DNA of 64,000 nucleotides from Microbulbifer hainanensis (GCF_014904735.1 NZ_JACZCR010000031.1:62001-126000), one strand, 5' to 3'; positions 53,288 through 62,956 are shown, numbered from the stretch's first letter. Numbers and translations are program-made. The notes: generated from the letters alone by a model not told the origin.

Positions 53288-53411
53288 GAACAATCGATCC
53301 CCAAAAGCAGTCGATAACCGGTTTTATTGGTTTGATGCGTCCATGATAGGGCAATTGCCACCAAGGCGCATTGCTCGGGGTATTAATCGGTGGGGTTGTG
53401 GCGCTGGCGAT

Positions 53412-53837
53412 TTACGGTTGCAGTATTTCCAGTGTGCGCGTATCCGCCTGCCCGCGGTAATAGCGCCCGAGAAGCTGCTCGAAAATACAATTTCTCGGCT
53501 CTGCAGCCGCAAACAGTGTCAGTGATGAGCGGAGTTTCATGTCGTCGGGGCTGCCGAATATATCGTGCGCGGATCTGCCTTCCAGTTGCATCAATTGCTG
53601 GCAGCACTCCTGCAGTCGTTCCCCCAGAACCGGATGTTCCAGATAGGCCTTCGCCTCCTCCAGGCTGTTGATCGCGTAGCGCTGCGCCATGGCACTGTGC
53701 CCGAGTCCGGCGATCTGCGGGAAAATGAACCACATCCAGTGAGAACGCTTCTGGCCATCGGTCAGTTCCGCCAGCGCGTCGGCATAGACATCGCGCTGGG
53801 CTTTCTCGAATCGCTCCAGGTCGAAAGGGTCATTCAT
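53412..53837 (-). CDS. DUF1810 family protein
   Basis: 141 residues with the conserved DUF1810 pattern: FEKAQRDVYADALAELTDGQ, KRSHWMWFIFPQIAGLGHSA, MAQRYAINSLEEAKAYLEHP, then FGSPDDMKLRSSLTLFA. The family is widespread in bacteria and some eukaryotes; its biochemical role is not established, and it appears to be a small cytoplasmic all-alpha protein. It is transcribed leftward, 80 bases left of the BCCT gene's end, on the same strand. GACCC/GGA-rich bases precede the ATG weakly. Confidence 0.9.
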   Translation of the reverse strand: MNDPFDLERFEKAQRDVYADALAELTDGQKRSHWMWFIFPQIAGLGHSAMAQRYAINSLEEAKAYLEHPVLGERLQECCQQLMQLEGRSAHDIFGSPDDMKLRSSLTLFAAAEPRNCIFEQLLGRYYRGQADTRTLEILQP

Positions 53838-53917
53838 GCGGATTTCCTGAATCTGCTGCTAATAGCGGTGATTAAACCAGAGCGCTCCCGCGGCAGCCAG
53901 CGGCTGCCCGCGAGATA

Positions 53918-55627
53918 CTAGAGCCTGGAGGGATGGCTGTCCGGATCCCCCTCGATGTGGGGTTTGTCGCTGTGTGACAGCCCGTGCTCGCCCGTTTCCG
54001 GTTGCTCCCAGGTGCCGTCTTCGGTCCAGGGATCCTCTTCGGGAAACTCTTCGATATAGATCTCCTTGTTCTCGTAGTCCGGCTGGTAACGTAGGTCGTA
54101 GTGCGCCGCGCGGACGATGGAGACGCAGAGTAAAAACGCCACGAGAATCAGTGGTACGCCGCCAATCACACTGGCGGTCTGCAGGGTTTCCAGGCCGCCC
54201 AGGAACATCAACGTAACCGGCATGAAAGAAAGCGCGAAAGCCCAGAACAGCCGGTTCCAGCGCGCCGGTTCCTCGTCCACTTCTTTCTGGACTACCGCCG
54301 CCAGAATATAGGAGATGGAATCGAAGGTAGTCGCGGTAAATATGATCGCGAGGACGGTAAACAGCGCAATCACAAACTTGCTCAGGGGCAGGGTGCCGAG
54401 GATGGCGAAGATCGCGGTGGTCGCATCCTGATTGTTGAGAATGTCGATCACGTCGAGCTGTTCGGTAAACTGCAGATAAATACCGTAGTTGCCGAGCACC
54501 ATAAAAAACAGGAAGCAGCCCAGGGTTCCGAAGAAAATCGACCCGGCAACCATGGCGCGGATAGTCCGGCCGCGGGAGATACGGGCAATAAACAGCCCCA
54601 CGCTAGGCGCAAACACCAGCCACCAGGCCCAATAGAAAATGGTCCAGTCCTGCGGGAAGTGGGTATCCGGGAATTCCTTGAACTGTGAGAAGGGTTCTGT
54701 CCACGTGGCCATATGGAAAATATTGTCCAGTACCCTGCCAAATGCATCCAGGCCGGTGTTCAGCATAAACAGCGTGGGGCCGACGAGAAATACGAAAAGC
54801 AGCAGGATGGCGGCCAGCCACATATTGATATCGGACAGCAGGCGAATGCCTTTTTTCAGACCGACGTAGGCGCTGTAACCGAAAATCGCGGTGCAGATGA
54901 GGAGCACGGTGATGCGGGTGGCGAGGTTGGTCGGCACCCCGAACAGTTCATGGGCGCCCTGGTTGATCAGCGGCGCGGCCAGACCCAGCGTGGTGGCGCC
55001 GCCACCGAGCATGCCGAAGATAAAGAACACATCCACCAGCTTGCCGAGGGGGCCGCGGGCACGCTGCTCGCCGAGCACCGGCATCAGCGCCTCACTGATT
55101 TTCAGTACGCTGTGGTTGCGGACATAGTAAAAATAGGCGATGGGCAGTGCGGGAATCAGGTAAATAGCCCAGGCCAGCGGTCCCCAGTGAAAAATTCCAT
55201 AGGCTGCGGCCCAGCGCACCGCATCCGGCGTGCCTCCGGGAATATCGAATGGCGGGGTCTGGTAATAAAATGCCCACTCGATCATCGACCAGTACAGGAT
55301 CGAGGCACCGATACCAGAGCAGAACAACATGGACGCCCAGGTCATGGTGGAAAATTCCGGATCCTCCTCTGCAGTGCCGAGCTTGATCTGCCCGATATCG
55401 CTGAAGACCACGTAAATCATGAAGAGTATCGCACCCAATCCCAGGGTGAGATAGAAAACGCCAAGCTTGTCAGTGACGAACTGCTTGGCGCTCATCACCC
55501 AGGCTGCACCGGCTTCCGGAAAGAAGATCAACGGAAGGGTGACTGCCAGTAACAGAAAAAGGGAGCCGAGGAAGGTCGGCTTGTCGATGATTTTGTTCCA
55601 GCTGTTCGATGACAAGGGAATCTCCAC
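53918..55627 (-). CDS. BCCT-family osmolyte transporter (betaine/choline/carnitine type)
   Basis: A 569-residue inner-membrane transporter with 12 predicted helices. BCCT signatures: the tryptophan-rich substrate helix segments WSMIEWAFYYQTPP and DWTIFYWAWWLVFAPSVGLF, then IARISRGRTIR. FSTMTWASMLFCSGIGASIL contains the G-x-G pattern of the ion/substrate helix. The acidic C-terminal tail (about 515-569; EEFPEEDPWTEDG) is longer than in typical members and may sense osmolarity or ions. It begins with GTG at 55627; no better start is seen and the ribosome-binding site is weak. Uptake of glycine betaine or a related compatible solute suits a marine organism. Confidence 0.92.
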   Translation of the reverse strand: MEIPLSSNSWNKIIDKPTFLGSLFLLLAVTLPLIFFPEAGAAWVMSAKQFVTDKLGVFYLTLGLGAILFMIYVVFSDIGQIKLGTAEEDPEFSTMTWASMLFCSGIGASILYWSMIEWAFYYQTPPFDIPGGTPDAVRWAAAYGIFHWGPLAWAIYLIPALPIAYFYYVRNHSVLKISEALMPVLGEQRARGPLGKLVDVFFIFGMLGGGATTLGLAAPLINQGAHELFGVPTNLATRITVLLICTAIFGYSAYVGLKKGIRLLSDINMWLAAILLLFVFLVGPTLFMLNTGLDAFGRVLDNIFHMATWTEPFSQFKEFPDTHFPQDWTIFYWAWWLVFAPSVGLFIARISRGRTIRAMVAGSIFFGTLGCFLFFMVLGNYGIYLQFTEQLDVIDILNNQDATTAIFAILGTLPLSKFVIALFTVLAIIFTATTFDSISYILAAVVQKEVDEEPARWNRLFWAFALSFMPVTLMFLGGLETLQTASVIGGVPLILVAFLLCVSIVRAAHYDLRYQPDYENKEIYIEEFPEEDPWTEDGTWEQPETGEHGLSHSDKPHIEGDPDSHPSRL

Positions 55628-56098
55628 GAAATCGTCATGTGGATTGGCGGCATCCCTGTCTGGTCAGCTCTGGATTGGCAAGGTGAGCGGACTGAAATCT
55701 TGCCACGGTGATGTGACGTATAAAGCCTAGACAATGGCGCGGGAAGGCTCCAGTTCGTTCCAGAATATTCGCAGTGAATCCGCGGTATTCGGTCATGGCG
55801 CAGTCTGGCTCCAGGATCCGATGGAGCCATGGCGTGAGCAGATATCCGCCATGGGACTCACCGGTCTAGAAGTGTTGCTCGACGCGGCTTCCAGGGGTGT
55901 ACCGATGAAGCGTATTAATGAAACCGGTGAGACATCGGCCCTGGTGACCAAAGGCCGTGATCCCTTTTTACCTTGATGAGCCCCTGTCCAGACTTCGCCC
56001 GGCAAAAGACCCCGCCAGGCCAGCTATGATAAAGCCACACCGCGCACCGACTGTTCGCCAGCTGCGTACGCACAGATCAAAATTACGTCCAATAATTC
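55628..56098. other. Divergent intergenic region
   Basis: The 471 bases between BCCT and the antiporter operon include one doubtful small frame (55734-55976). No RNA, repeat or clear operator was recognised. Promoters for both directions should be here. Confidence 0.45.
55734..55976 (+). CDS. Doubtful small hypothetical protein
   Basis: An ATG-started frame of 80 residues (MAREGSSSFQNIRSESAVFG...), without signal peptide, membrane segment or recognised motif. There is no ribosome-binding site before the ATG. A minus-strand frame overlaps it. Its amino-acid composition is not unreasonable for a protein, so it is kept at low confidence. Confidence 0.25.
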   Translation: MAREGSSSFQNIRSESAVFGHGAVWLQDPMEPWREQISAMGLTGLEVLLDAASRGVPMKRINETGETSALVTKGRDPFLP

Positions 56099-57319
56099 AT
56101 GAACTATGCCGACCTGACAATCCTGGCGCTGTTTGTGTTCGTTTACAGTGCCATCAGCGGCCGCGCCGACCGGACGCCGATTAATGGCGCCCTGGTATAC
56201 ACATTATTTGGTTTACTGTTGGGGGGGCACTGTCTCGGGTTGCTCACGTTGAACGTGGGCTCTGAGGGGTTGCGGTCACTGGCGGAGTTGACCCTGGCAC
56301 TGGTGCTGTTTACCGATGCGGCCAACGCCGACTTGAGGGTGCTGCGTCAGACGATTGCGGTGCCGCGCCGGTTACTGCTTGTGGGGCTGCCGCTGACCAT
56401 TGCGCTTGGCATTCTCTTCGGTGTGCTGCTTCTACCGGATCTTGACCTATTCACTGTGGCAGTACTGGCAACCATGTTGGCGCCCACAGATGCGGCGTTG
56501 GGGAAGGCCGTAGTGACTAACGAGGACGTGCCGGACTATATCCGCCAGGGCCTCAATGTGGAGAGCGGGCTTAACGACGGTATCTGCGTTCCCATCCTGT
56601 TTATTTTTCTTGCGCTGGCCACTGGTGAGGCGACGCGCGAAGCGACTCCCATGTTGGCGGTGACACTGGTACTGGAGGAACTGGGTATCGGCCTGGTGGT
56701 GGGTGTTGCGCTGACCTTTCTGATGGCGAAGCTGTTGCGCGGTGCAGTGCGACTCGGCTGGATTGAGGAAACCTGGCGGCAATTGCCGGTGGTGGCGATG
56801 GCGCTGGGCTGTTTTGCGATGGCGCAGTGGATCGGCGGCAGCGGTTTTATTGCGGCATTTTCCGGCGGGTTGCTGTTTGGCGCACTGGCGCGAGAGGAAA
56901 AGTCCGAGCTCCTGACCGCTGCGGAAGGAATCGGCGATACCCTGGCACTGCTGACCTGGGTAGTGTTCGGTGCCGCTGTCGTGGGTAACTATTTCGGCCA
57001 GCTGACCTGGTCAGTATTGCTGTATGCGCTGTTGAGCTTGACTGTCGTGCGGATGCTGCCGGTATATCTGTGTCTTGCCGGCACCGGCCCGAATCGCTTT
57101 GAAAAGTGGTTTATGGGTTGGTTTGGCCCGCGCGGACTGGCCAGCATCGTGTTTGGCGTCATCGTGCTGGGCAAACAGTTGCCCGGCAGCGAAACGATTT
57201 CCCTGGTGGTGGTTTGTACCGTTCTCCTGAGCGTGATTGCCCACGGTCTCAGCGCCAATCCACTGGTCGCCAGACTGGCTCGCGCGGAAAAGCGCGGAAA
57301 GCATTCCCCTGGTCACTGA
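56099..57319 (+). CDS. Cation/proton antiporter, CPA1 (NhaP-like) family
   Basis: A 406-residue inner-membrane exchanger with about 12 helices. APTDAALGKAVV and NVESGLNDGICVPILFIF are the CPA1 signatures; the ND pair in GLND is the ion-binding site. It lacks long cytoplasmic domains such as RCK/TrkA-C. The ATG at 56099 is taken although the ribosome-binding site is poor. It lies only 12 bases upstream of a FUSC gene, so it appears to open a six-gene operon ending with a K+-channel-like protein. It probably exchanges Na+ or K+ for H+. Confidence 0.9.
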   Translation: MNYADLTILALFVFVYSAISGRADRTPINGALVYTLFGLLLGGHCLGLLTLNVGSEGLRSLAELTLALVLFTDAANADLRVLRQTIAVPRRLLLVGLPLTIALGILFGVLLLPDLDLFTVAVLATMLAPTDAALGKAVVTNEDVPDYIRQGLNVESGLNDGICVPILFIFLALATGEATREATPMLAVTLVLEELGIGLVVGVALTFLMAKLLRGAVRLGWIEETWRQLPVVAMALGCFAMAQWIGGSGFIAAFSGGLLFGALAREEKSELLTAAEGIGDTLALLTWVVFGAAVVGNYFGQLTWSVLLYALLSLTVVRMLPVYLCLAGTGPNRFEKWFMGWFGPRGLASIVFGVIVLGKQLPGSETISLVVVCTVLLSVIAHGLSANPLVARLARAEKRGKHSPGH

Positions 57320-57331
57320 TGCGGCGCCGAT

Positions 57332-59536
57332 GTGAATATCGAGAGCTTCAAGCTGACGCGTACAACGAAGGAAGCCGTGAAAACGGCGACGGCAATGACG
57401 CTGACCTATGGCATCGCCCTGGGCGCCGGCTGGAACAAGCCGATGTGGGGAGGGTTCGCAGTCGCCATGGTAAGCCTGTCGACACTGGGACTGTCGCTGA
57501 ACAAGAGCGCGCTGCGCTTACTCGGTACGCTGGTCGCGGCCGTGGTGGCACTGTGCCTGATTGGCCTGTTCCCGCAGGAGCGCTGGATGTTCATGGTGGG
57601 ACTTTCACTGTGGGTTGGCGTTTGCGCTTATATGATGCAGGGCTCCAATCGCGCCTACTTCTGGAACGTCTGCGGTTTTGTCAGCGTAATTATCTGCGTC
57701 AGTGTCGTGACGACGTCGGCGAGTCCATTCCAGGTCGCTATTTTACGGGCACAGGAAACGGGTCTGGGCATTCTCGTGTACAGCCTGGTCGCGATGCTGA
57801 TCTGGCCCCGTCACAGCCGCGATCAGTTTCTCGACGCCTTGACTGCCCTGAACACCAGCCAGAGCCAACTCTACGAGCGATGCTGTAGCGCGCTGCGGAC
57901 TGACCGTCCGCTAGGGCAGAGCGAAGAATTGCGTGCCGATATTATCCGTCTGCAGGCCGGCCTCGACGCGCAGTTGGAGGCGGCGATCGCCGACAGCTAT
58001 GACATCTGGGAAAGTCGGCGGCAATGGCGCGGGGTTCTGCTGCAGTCCGCGCGAGTATCGTCGGCGCTGGAACAGTTGGCGGAGGGCCTGACTGTGCCGA
58101 AAGGTTTTTCTCCGGAAAAACTCTTTCCCAACCTGGAGGTATTTACGCGCGGTGTGGCACAGCAACTGGCCGCAGCGGGGCAACTATTACGTGGAGAGAA
58201 GCCGCCGCATTACGGCGCGGAAAGCGCGCTGGAAGCGGACAATTCAGTGCTGCAGACGCAGCCATTGTACGACGTCGGATCGCTGGCGTTGCTGCGTCAC
58301 CAGCTGGTTGACCTCGGTACACAGGCACATGCGCTGCGCGCGGCGCTGGAGCCCGGCCGACAAAAAAAGTTTCCCGAAGGCAGGCAGCCGGTCTTCACCG
58401 GGTTCACGCTGGGCTGGATGCCGGACACTGACCGGGTGGCGACGACCCTGCGGATCATGCTCGCCTTGTGGATGGCTTATCTCGTCTATTTATATGTGGA
58501 TGGCCTGCCGGGTGGCCCTACCTTTGTAATGCTCACCGGCTCTCTGACGTTGGCCCTGGCCGGCACGCCACAACTGAGACCACTGCGGGTTGTGCTGCCA
58601 TTTACTGCTGTCAGTGTATTGATGAGCCTGATTTATCTTTTGGTCATGCCCCGACTCACGGGCTTTCACGAGCTCGGCCTGCTGATATTTGCCGTAACCT
58701 TCGGCATCTGCCAGAAGTTCGGCAGTCCGGCGAAGCAACCGGTCAAAATGTTTTTATTGGCGCTGTTTGTCAGCTTCGTCGCTATCAACAATTCGCAGAG
58801 CTACAGCTTTCTGAGTGTCACGACATTGTGGATGGTTTTTACGCTGGTATTTCTACTGCTTGCCGTCGTCAGCTATTTTCCCTTTTCCCCCCGTCCGGAA
58901 AAAGTCTTCCAGCGACAGATGCGCAGTTTCGTCCATAGCTGCGCCACTCTGTTGTCGGACTTGGCGACGTTTGGGCAAGGCGGCGCCCAATCACCCGTGG
59001 ACCTTTCATTGCGAAGTTGGCGGATCCGCTACCACTGTCATGCGCTGGCTACACTTCCAGCCAGGCTTGCCAATTGGTCGAAGCTGGTTGAGTCGCGCTA
59101 TCTGCCGGTCGATTCGAGCGGCCAACTGCAGCAACTGGTATCTGCGGCGGACACCCTGGGTTTCCAGATACGAAACCTAGTTGAGGCCAGCCGGCAACGG
59201 GGGAATAAAGTACAGGGGGAACACACCACGGTGAGTGACGCCTGGCGAGCATCCGTCAGTGCCGCGTTGGCGGAGTTTGCGGCAGCGCTAAACCGAGTGG
59301 AAGTGCATGTCTCCGGCGATACGACGCTGGACGAGAGCCGGCAGGCGCAGCAGCAAACGCTGGCGGCGGCACTGCAGGCGGCTGCCGCGGATTCCGATAT
59401 GTCGGTTACGCCGGAGACCGAGCACATCCTGCGAATCGTTGGCATAGCGCAGGGAATCAGCCAATCCCTGTTGGCACTGGTCCGCGCGGCCAGGGGGATT
59501 GAGTGGCCGCGCTGGAATGAGGAGCGTTTTTATTGA
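57332..59536 (+). CDS. FUSC-family (AaeB-like) aromatic acid exporter subunit
   Basis: A 734-residue inner-membrane protein with two sets of about five to six hydrophobic helices (roughly 18-160 and 365-515), each followed by a cytoplasmic helical domain; this FUSC layout is that of AaeB. The N-terminal NKPMWGGFAVAMVSLSTLG and the second half VDGLPGGPTFVMLTGSLTLA are the paired FUSC motifs. AaeB works with AaeA (HlyD) and AaeX (DUF1656) to export p-hydroxybenzoate-type acids. All three are adjacent here, with an outer-membrane factor. The GTG start at 57332 is 12 bases after the antiporter. Substrates are likely hydrophobic weak acids. Confidence 0.9.
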   Translation: MNIESFKLTRTTKEAVKTATAMTLTYGIALGAGWNKPMWGGFAVAMVSLSTLGLSLNKSALRLLGTLVAAVVALCLIGLFPQERWMFMVGLSLWVGVCAYMMQGSNRAYFWNVCGFVSVIICVSVVTTSASPFQVAILRAQETGLGILVYSLVAMLIWPRHSRDQFLDALTALNTSQSQLYERCCSALRTDRPLGQSEELRADIIRLQAGLDAQLEAAIADSYDIWESRRQWRGVLLQSARVSSALEQLAEGLTVPKGFSPEKLFPNLEVFTRGVAQQLAAAGQLLRGEKPPHYGAESALEADNSVLQTQPLYDVGSLALLRHQLVDLGTQAHALRAALEPGRQKKFPEGRQPVFTGFTLGWMPDTDRVATTLRIMLALWMAYLVYLYVDGLPGGPTFVMLTGSLTLALAGTPQLRPLRVVLPFTAVSVLMSLIYLLVMPRLTGFHELGLLIFAVTFGICQKFGSPAKQPVKMFLLALFVSFVAINNSQSYSFLSVTTLWMVFTLVFLLLAVVSYFPFSPRPEKVFQRQMRSFVHSCATLLSDLATFGQGGAQSPVDLSLRSWRIRYHCHALATLPARLANWSKLVESRYLPVDSSGQLQQLVSAADTLGFQIRNLVEASRQRGNKVQGEHTTVSDAWRASVSAALAEFAAALNRVEVHVSGDTTLDESRQAQQQTLAAALQAAAADSDMSVTPETEHILRIVGIAQGISQSLLALVRAARGIEWPRWNEERFY

Positions 59537-59558
59537 GCCGAGAATTGGGAACAACGTT

Positions 59559-59768
59559 ATGCCAATTCCACAAGAATTCACCATCGGCGGCGTGTATCTG
59601 CCGCCGCTGCTGATCGCCGCGCTGCTCGGGCTGGCCGCAACCAGCCTCACGGCCCGGCTTCTGGATCGCTATCATCTGTCGCGATACTTCGCCCATCCGC
59701 CGCTGGTTCTGATCAGTCTCTGTGTGCTTTACACGCTGCTGATCGGTACTTTGTTCATCGGGATCTGA
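59559..59768 (+). CDS. DUF1656 small membrane protein (AaeX-like)
   Basis: 69 residues beginning MPIPQEFTIGGVYLPPLLIA. Two hydrophobic helices (about 13-32 and 46-67) surround LLDRYHLSRYFAHPP, typical of DUF1656. The ATG at 59559 has GGGA about 9 bases upstream; an earlier in-frame ATG at 59499 lies in the FUSC gene. In E. coli AaeX is a small companion of AaeA/AaeB of unclear role. It is 22 bases after FUSC and 3 bases before HlyD. Confidence 0.9.
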   Translation: MPIPQEFTIGGVYLPPLLIAALLGLAATSLTARLLDRYHLSRYFAHPPLVLISLCVLYTLLIGTLFIGI

Positions 59769-59771
59769 AGA

Positions 59772-60896
59772 TTGAATCCGTCGCGAAAATTTCTGTTAAC
59801 CGGTCTGGTCGTCCTGCTGGCAGTGTTGGCAGTTCTGCTGAAATACTGGGATTTTCTCCGCAATCCCTGGACCAGGGACGGGCAGGTGCGCGCGGCGGTC
59901 ATTCAGATAACGCCCAATGTATCTGGACAGGTCGTGGAGTTACCGTTACGGGACAACCAGCTTGTTCGCAAGGGGGATCTGTTGTTCCGGGTGGATCCGC
60001 GCCCATTCGAGGCCAGCCTGGCCGAGGCCCGCGCGGACTACGACAAGACCGGCGACAGCTATCTGGCGCAGGAGCAGCAGGTGCAGGCGGCGGCCGCCCA
60101 GGTGGAAATTTCCCGGGCCGCCGTGAAACAGGCGCAGAGCACCATCAAGGAAGTCGATGCGGTCATCAAGAAAAACCGCGCGGAATTGCAGCGGCAGTTG
60201 CAATTGCTTCCGCAGCGGGCGACTTCGCAGAAGTCGGTGGATTTTTACCAGGCGCAGTACGACGTGTCGCTGGAACAGCGCAAGAGCGCCGAAGCGGGCC
60301 TGATTCAGGCGCACGCTTCATTGACCGGGGCGGAGGCGGACCTGGAGGAAGCGCGCGCGACGCTCGGCAAGCTCGGCGAAGCCAATCCCAGTATTCGCGC
60401 GGCGCGCGCCGCCGTGCACAAAGCGGAGCTGAATGTGGAGTACACCCAGGTCAGGGCGCCCGTCGATGGTTACGTCACCAATCTCAATTTGCGCGCCGGC
60501 AGTCACGCGGTGGCCAACCAGCCAGCACTTGCCCTGGTCGATGCCAACAGCTTTTGGATCGATGGTTACTTCAAGGAGACCTCTATTGCCCGCATCGGAC
60601 GGGGGGATCGCGCCATCGTGACATTGATGGCCTATCCGGATATTCCGCTGGAGGGCACTGTAGACAGCCTCGGTTGGGGGATTGCGCAACAGGACGGCAG
60701 CACCGGGAACGATCTGCTGCCCAATGTGAGCGCGACTTTCGAGTGGATTCGACTTGCACAGCGGGTGCCCGTGCGTATTCACCTGAAGGAGTTACCACAG
60801 GGGGTCGATTTGCGGGTCGGTATATCCTGCTCGGTAATGGTTAAAAGCGGCACCGCCGCTGAAAAACAAGATGGCCCGGCGCCGGACCGTCAGTAG
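59772..60896 (+). CDS. HlyD-family periplasmic adaptor (AaeA/EmrA-like)
   Basis: A 374-residue membrane-fusion protein. One N-terminal membrane helix (about 8-25) anchors it. Barrel/lipoyl segments (NVSGQVVELPLRDNQLVRKG, then VRAPVDGYVTNLNLRAGSHA) surround a long coiled-coil hairpin (about 85-210), and a beta-barrel follows. It links the FUSC inner-membrane protein to the outer-membrane factor. It begins with TTG at 59772. The end overlaps the next gene by 26 bases. Family is secure; substrate is inferred from FUSC. Confidence 0.92.
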   Translation: MNPSRKFLLTGLVVLLAVLAVLLKYWDFLRNPWTRDGQVRAAVIQITPNVSGQVVELPLRDNQLVRKGDLLFRVDPRPFEASLAEARADYDKTGDSYLAQEQQVQAAAAQVEISRAAVKQAQSTIKEVDAVIKKNRAELQRQLQLLPQRATSQKSVDFYQAQYDVSLEQRKSAEAGLIQAHASLTGAEADLEEARATLGKLGEANPSIRAARAAVHKAELNVEYTQVRAPVDGYVTNLNLRAGSHAVANQPALALVDANSFWIDGYFKETSIARIGRGDRAIVTLMAYPDIPLEGTVDSLGWGIAQQDGSTGNDLLPNVSATFEWIRLAQRVPVRIHLKELPQGVDLRVGISCSVMVKSGTAAEKQDGPAPDRQ

Positions 60897-62385
60897 CGGC
60901 CATCGATGCGCCGCCAAGCGTTTGCCCTTAGCTGGCTTTCTGCTGGCGAGCGCCTTGACCGGCTGTATGCTGGGGCCCGATTACCAGCCGCCGCCGGTGC
61001 CCGTTGAGGACAACTGGATGTATCGGGGTGATCCGCGCATCAGTAGTGACGAAGCCGTAGATCCGCTGTGGTGGGAGCGTGCATTCGCCGACCCGCTGCT
61101 CAATGAACTGGTTGCGGTTGCACTGCAAGAGAATCTCACGCTGCGTTCCGCGGCACTGCGAATGCTGCAGTCACAGCAGCAATTGGCGATAGCGGTCGGC
61201 CAGCAGTTCCCCCAGATGCAGCAGCTGACTGGCTCGGCATCGCGGACAAAAGACAGCGGCATAATTTTCGAGGACTACAGGGTCGGCTTCAACCTGAGCT
61301 GGGAGCTGGATATGTGGGGACGTTTCCGGCGCCAGGTGGAGTCGGCTTCGGCTGCGCTGGATGCGAGTGTTGCAGGTTACGACGGTGTGATGGTCTCGAC
61401 CGTGGCCCAGGTCGCGCAGACCTATATCCTGATTCGTACCACCCAGGCCCGGCTGGATGTGGCGCGACATAATATCGCGCTGCAGGAGCAGAGCTACAAC
61501 ATCGCCCGCGCCAAAGTTGAGGCCGGCGAGGTGAGTGAACTGGATGAGGACCAGGCGGAGACATTGCTGTACAACACCAAGGCGACGGTACCGGAACTGG
61601 AAGTTACCCTGCAGCAACTGAAAAACGCGCTTGCGCTGCTACTGGGGTTGCCACCGCACAACCTGGACCGGGAGTTGGGCACTTACGGGAAAATTCCCGT
61701 GACCCCGGCGACGGTTGCCATCGGTATGCCGCAGGATTTGCTGCGCCAGCGGCCGGACGTGCGTGCGGCGGAGCGGCAGCTCGCCGCCCAAGCTGCGCAG
61801 ATCGGCGTGGCGCGGTCAGACCTGTATCCGGCCCTTTCCATTGGCGGCGCGATCGGCTCCCACGCGATGAGCGCGGGGGACTTGTTTGAGGGACCGAGCG
61901 AGACCTGGAATCTGTTCGGCGCATTCGAGTGGAACCTGTTCAACTACGGCCGGCTGCGCAGTAACGTGCGCTTGCAGGATGCCCGCTTTCAGCAGCTGCT
62001 GGAGGACTACCGCCAGACGGTATTGCAGGCCCAGGGCGATGCGGAGAATGCCATTGTCGCCTACCTGAAATCCTACCAGCAGCTGGCGTTGTACCGCAGG
62101 GCGGCAGAGGCCTCGTCGCGTTCCGTCGGCATTTCCAACGCCCAGTACACCAACGGCTTGGTCGACTTCAATACGGTGATCAGCACCCTGAATGCAGATG
62201 CCCAACAACAGGATCTGCTCACCGCAGCCAGAGGCGCCGTGGCCGTCAACCTGGTCCAGGTTTACCTGGCGCTCGGAGGTGGCTGGCAAATTCGAGAAGG
62301 AATGGCGCCGGCGGACCTGCTACCGGAAGGTACCAGGGAGGAAATGCAGGAACGCACCAAGGCGTGGCGGGGACATTTGCAATGA
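60871..62385 (+). CDS. Outer-membrane efflux lipoprotein (NodT/OprM family)
   Basis: A 504-residue TolC-like outer-membrane factor. A lipoprotein signal ends with ALTGC (lipidated C32), followed by GPDYQPPPVPV, typical of NodT proteins. Two OEP repeats are seen: LTLRSAALRMLQSQQQLAIA with the long helices to about 230, and the second half with RQRPDVRAAERQLAAQAAQI and VGISNAQYTNGLVDFNTVI. It should form the trimeric exit duct for the FUSC/HlyD pump. The ATG at 60871 lies 26 bases inside the HlyD gene, implying coupled translation. Confidence 0.94.
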   Translation: MARRRTVSSGHRCAAKRLPLAGFLLASALTGCMLGPDYQPPPVPVEDNWMYRGDPRISSDEAVDPLWWERAFADPLLNELVAVALQENLTLRSAALRMLQSQQQLAIAVGQQFPQMQQLTGSASRTKDSGIIFEDYRVGFNLSWELDMWGRFRRQVESASAALDASVAGYDGVMVSTVAQVAQTYILIRTTQARLDVARHNIALQEQSYNIARAKVEAGEVSELDEDQAETLLYNTKATVPELEVTLQQLKNALALLLGLPPHNLDRELGTYGKIPVTPATVAIGMPQDLLRQRPDVRAAERQLAAQAAQIGVARSDLYPALSIGGAIGSHAMSAGDLFEGPSETWNLFGAFEWNLFNYGRLRSNVRLQDARFQQLLEDYRQTVLQAQGDAENAIVAYLKSYQQLALYRRAAEASSRSVGISNAQYTNGLVDFNTVISTLNADAQQQDLLTAARGAVAVNLVQVYLALGGGWQIREGMAPADLLPEGTREEMQERTKAWRGHLQ

Positions 62386-62407
62386 TAGGGATTTCAGCGG
62401 AGGGAGC

Positions 62408-62836
62408 ATGCTCGTTACATTCATTATTGCATTGCTGATGACCGTACTAACCACCGCCATCCATGCACTCGGCATGATATTGGCGTTACGCTGGGGCCGT
62501 CACCTGCAGCAACTGCATCCGGCGCATCCCAAGCTGGTTGTGGCCAAGCCCATGCTTGTATCCGCGGTGGTATTGCTGATGTTTGTCTCTTCAGTTGTGG
62601 AAGTGCTGGCCTGGGCGGTGGCCTACTGTGCATTTGGGGCCTTCAATGCGCTGGAACCCGCCATGTATTTCTCAATGGTAACTTTTACGACACTGGGTTA
62701 CGGCGATATTGTGCTCGGCGAACCATGGCGGTTGCTATCTGCGTTTCAGTCGGCGATCGGTATCATCATGTTTGGCTGGACCACAGCAGTCGTGATCGCG
62801 GTGGTACAGCGTGTCTATCAAAAAAACTCAGACTAA
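62408..62836 (+). CDS. Two-pore-helix potassium-channel-like protein (Ion_trans_2)
   Basis: A 142-residue membrane protein with three hydrophobic helices and a pore loop. The selectivity filter TTLGYGD at 94-100 is the canonical K+ filter. The TM-P-TM unit (about 52-75, 85-100, 108-132) matches Ion_trans_2. An extra N-terminal helix (1-27) precedes it. The ATG at 62408 is chosen because GGAGGGAG lies right upstream; the frame extends back into the efflux gene. It is 22 bases after the outer-membrane factor, so it is probably the sixth gene of the operon. It should tetramerise to conduct K+. Confidence 0.88.
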   Translation: MLVTFIIALLMTVLTTAIHALGMILALRWGRHLQQLHPAHPKLVVAKPMLVSAVVLLMFVSSVVEVLAWAVAYCAFGAFNALEPAMYFSMVTFTTLGYGDIVLGEPWRLLSAFQSAIGIIMFGWTTAVVIAVVQRVYQKNSD

Positions 62837-62956
62837 GAGCTCTCTGGGAGTGGGCCGGGCGATGGCGATCATCTGGCCGTTCCAATCGGCATGACTCAAA
62901 TCCATCGGGCACCGGCACGACCTTTCCGGTCATAGCGATTGAATCTAATGTCGCTT

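Noticed and set aside
55793-56005. 70-residue minus-strand frame opposite the small plus-strand frame near the antiporter
   Set aside because: No ribosome-binding site and no motif; at most one of the two frames can be real and neither has good support.
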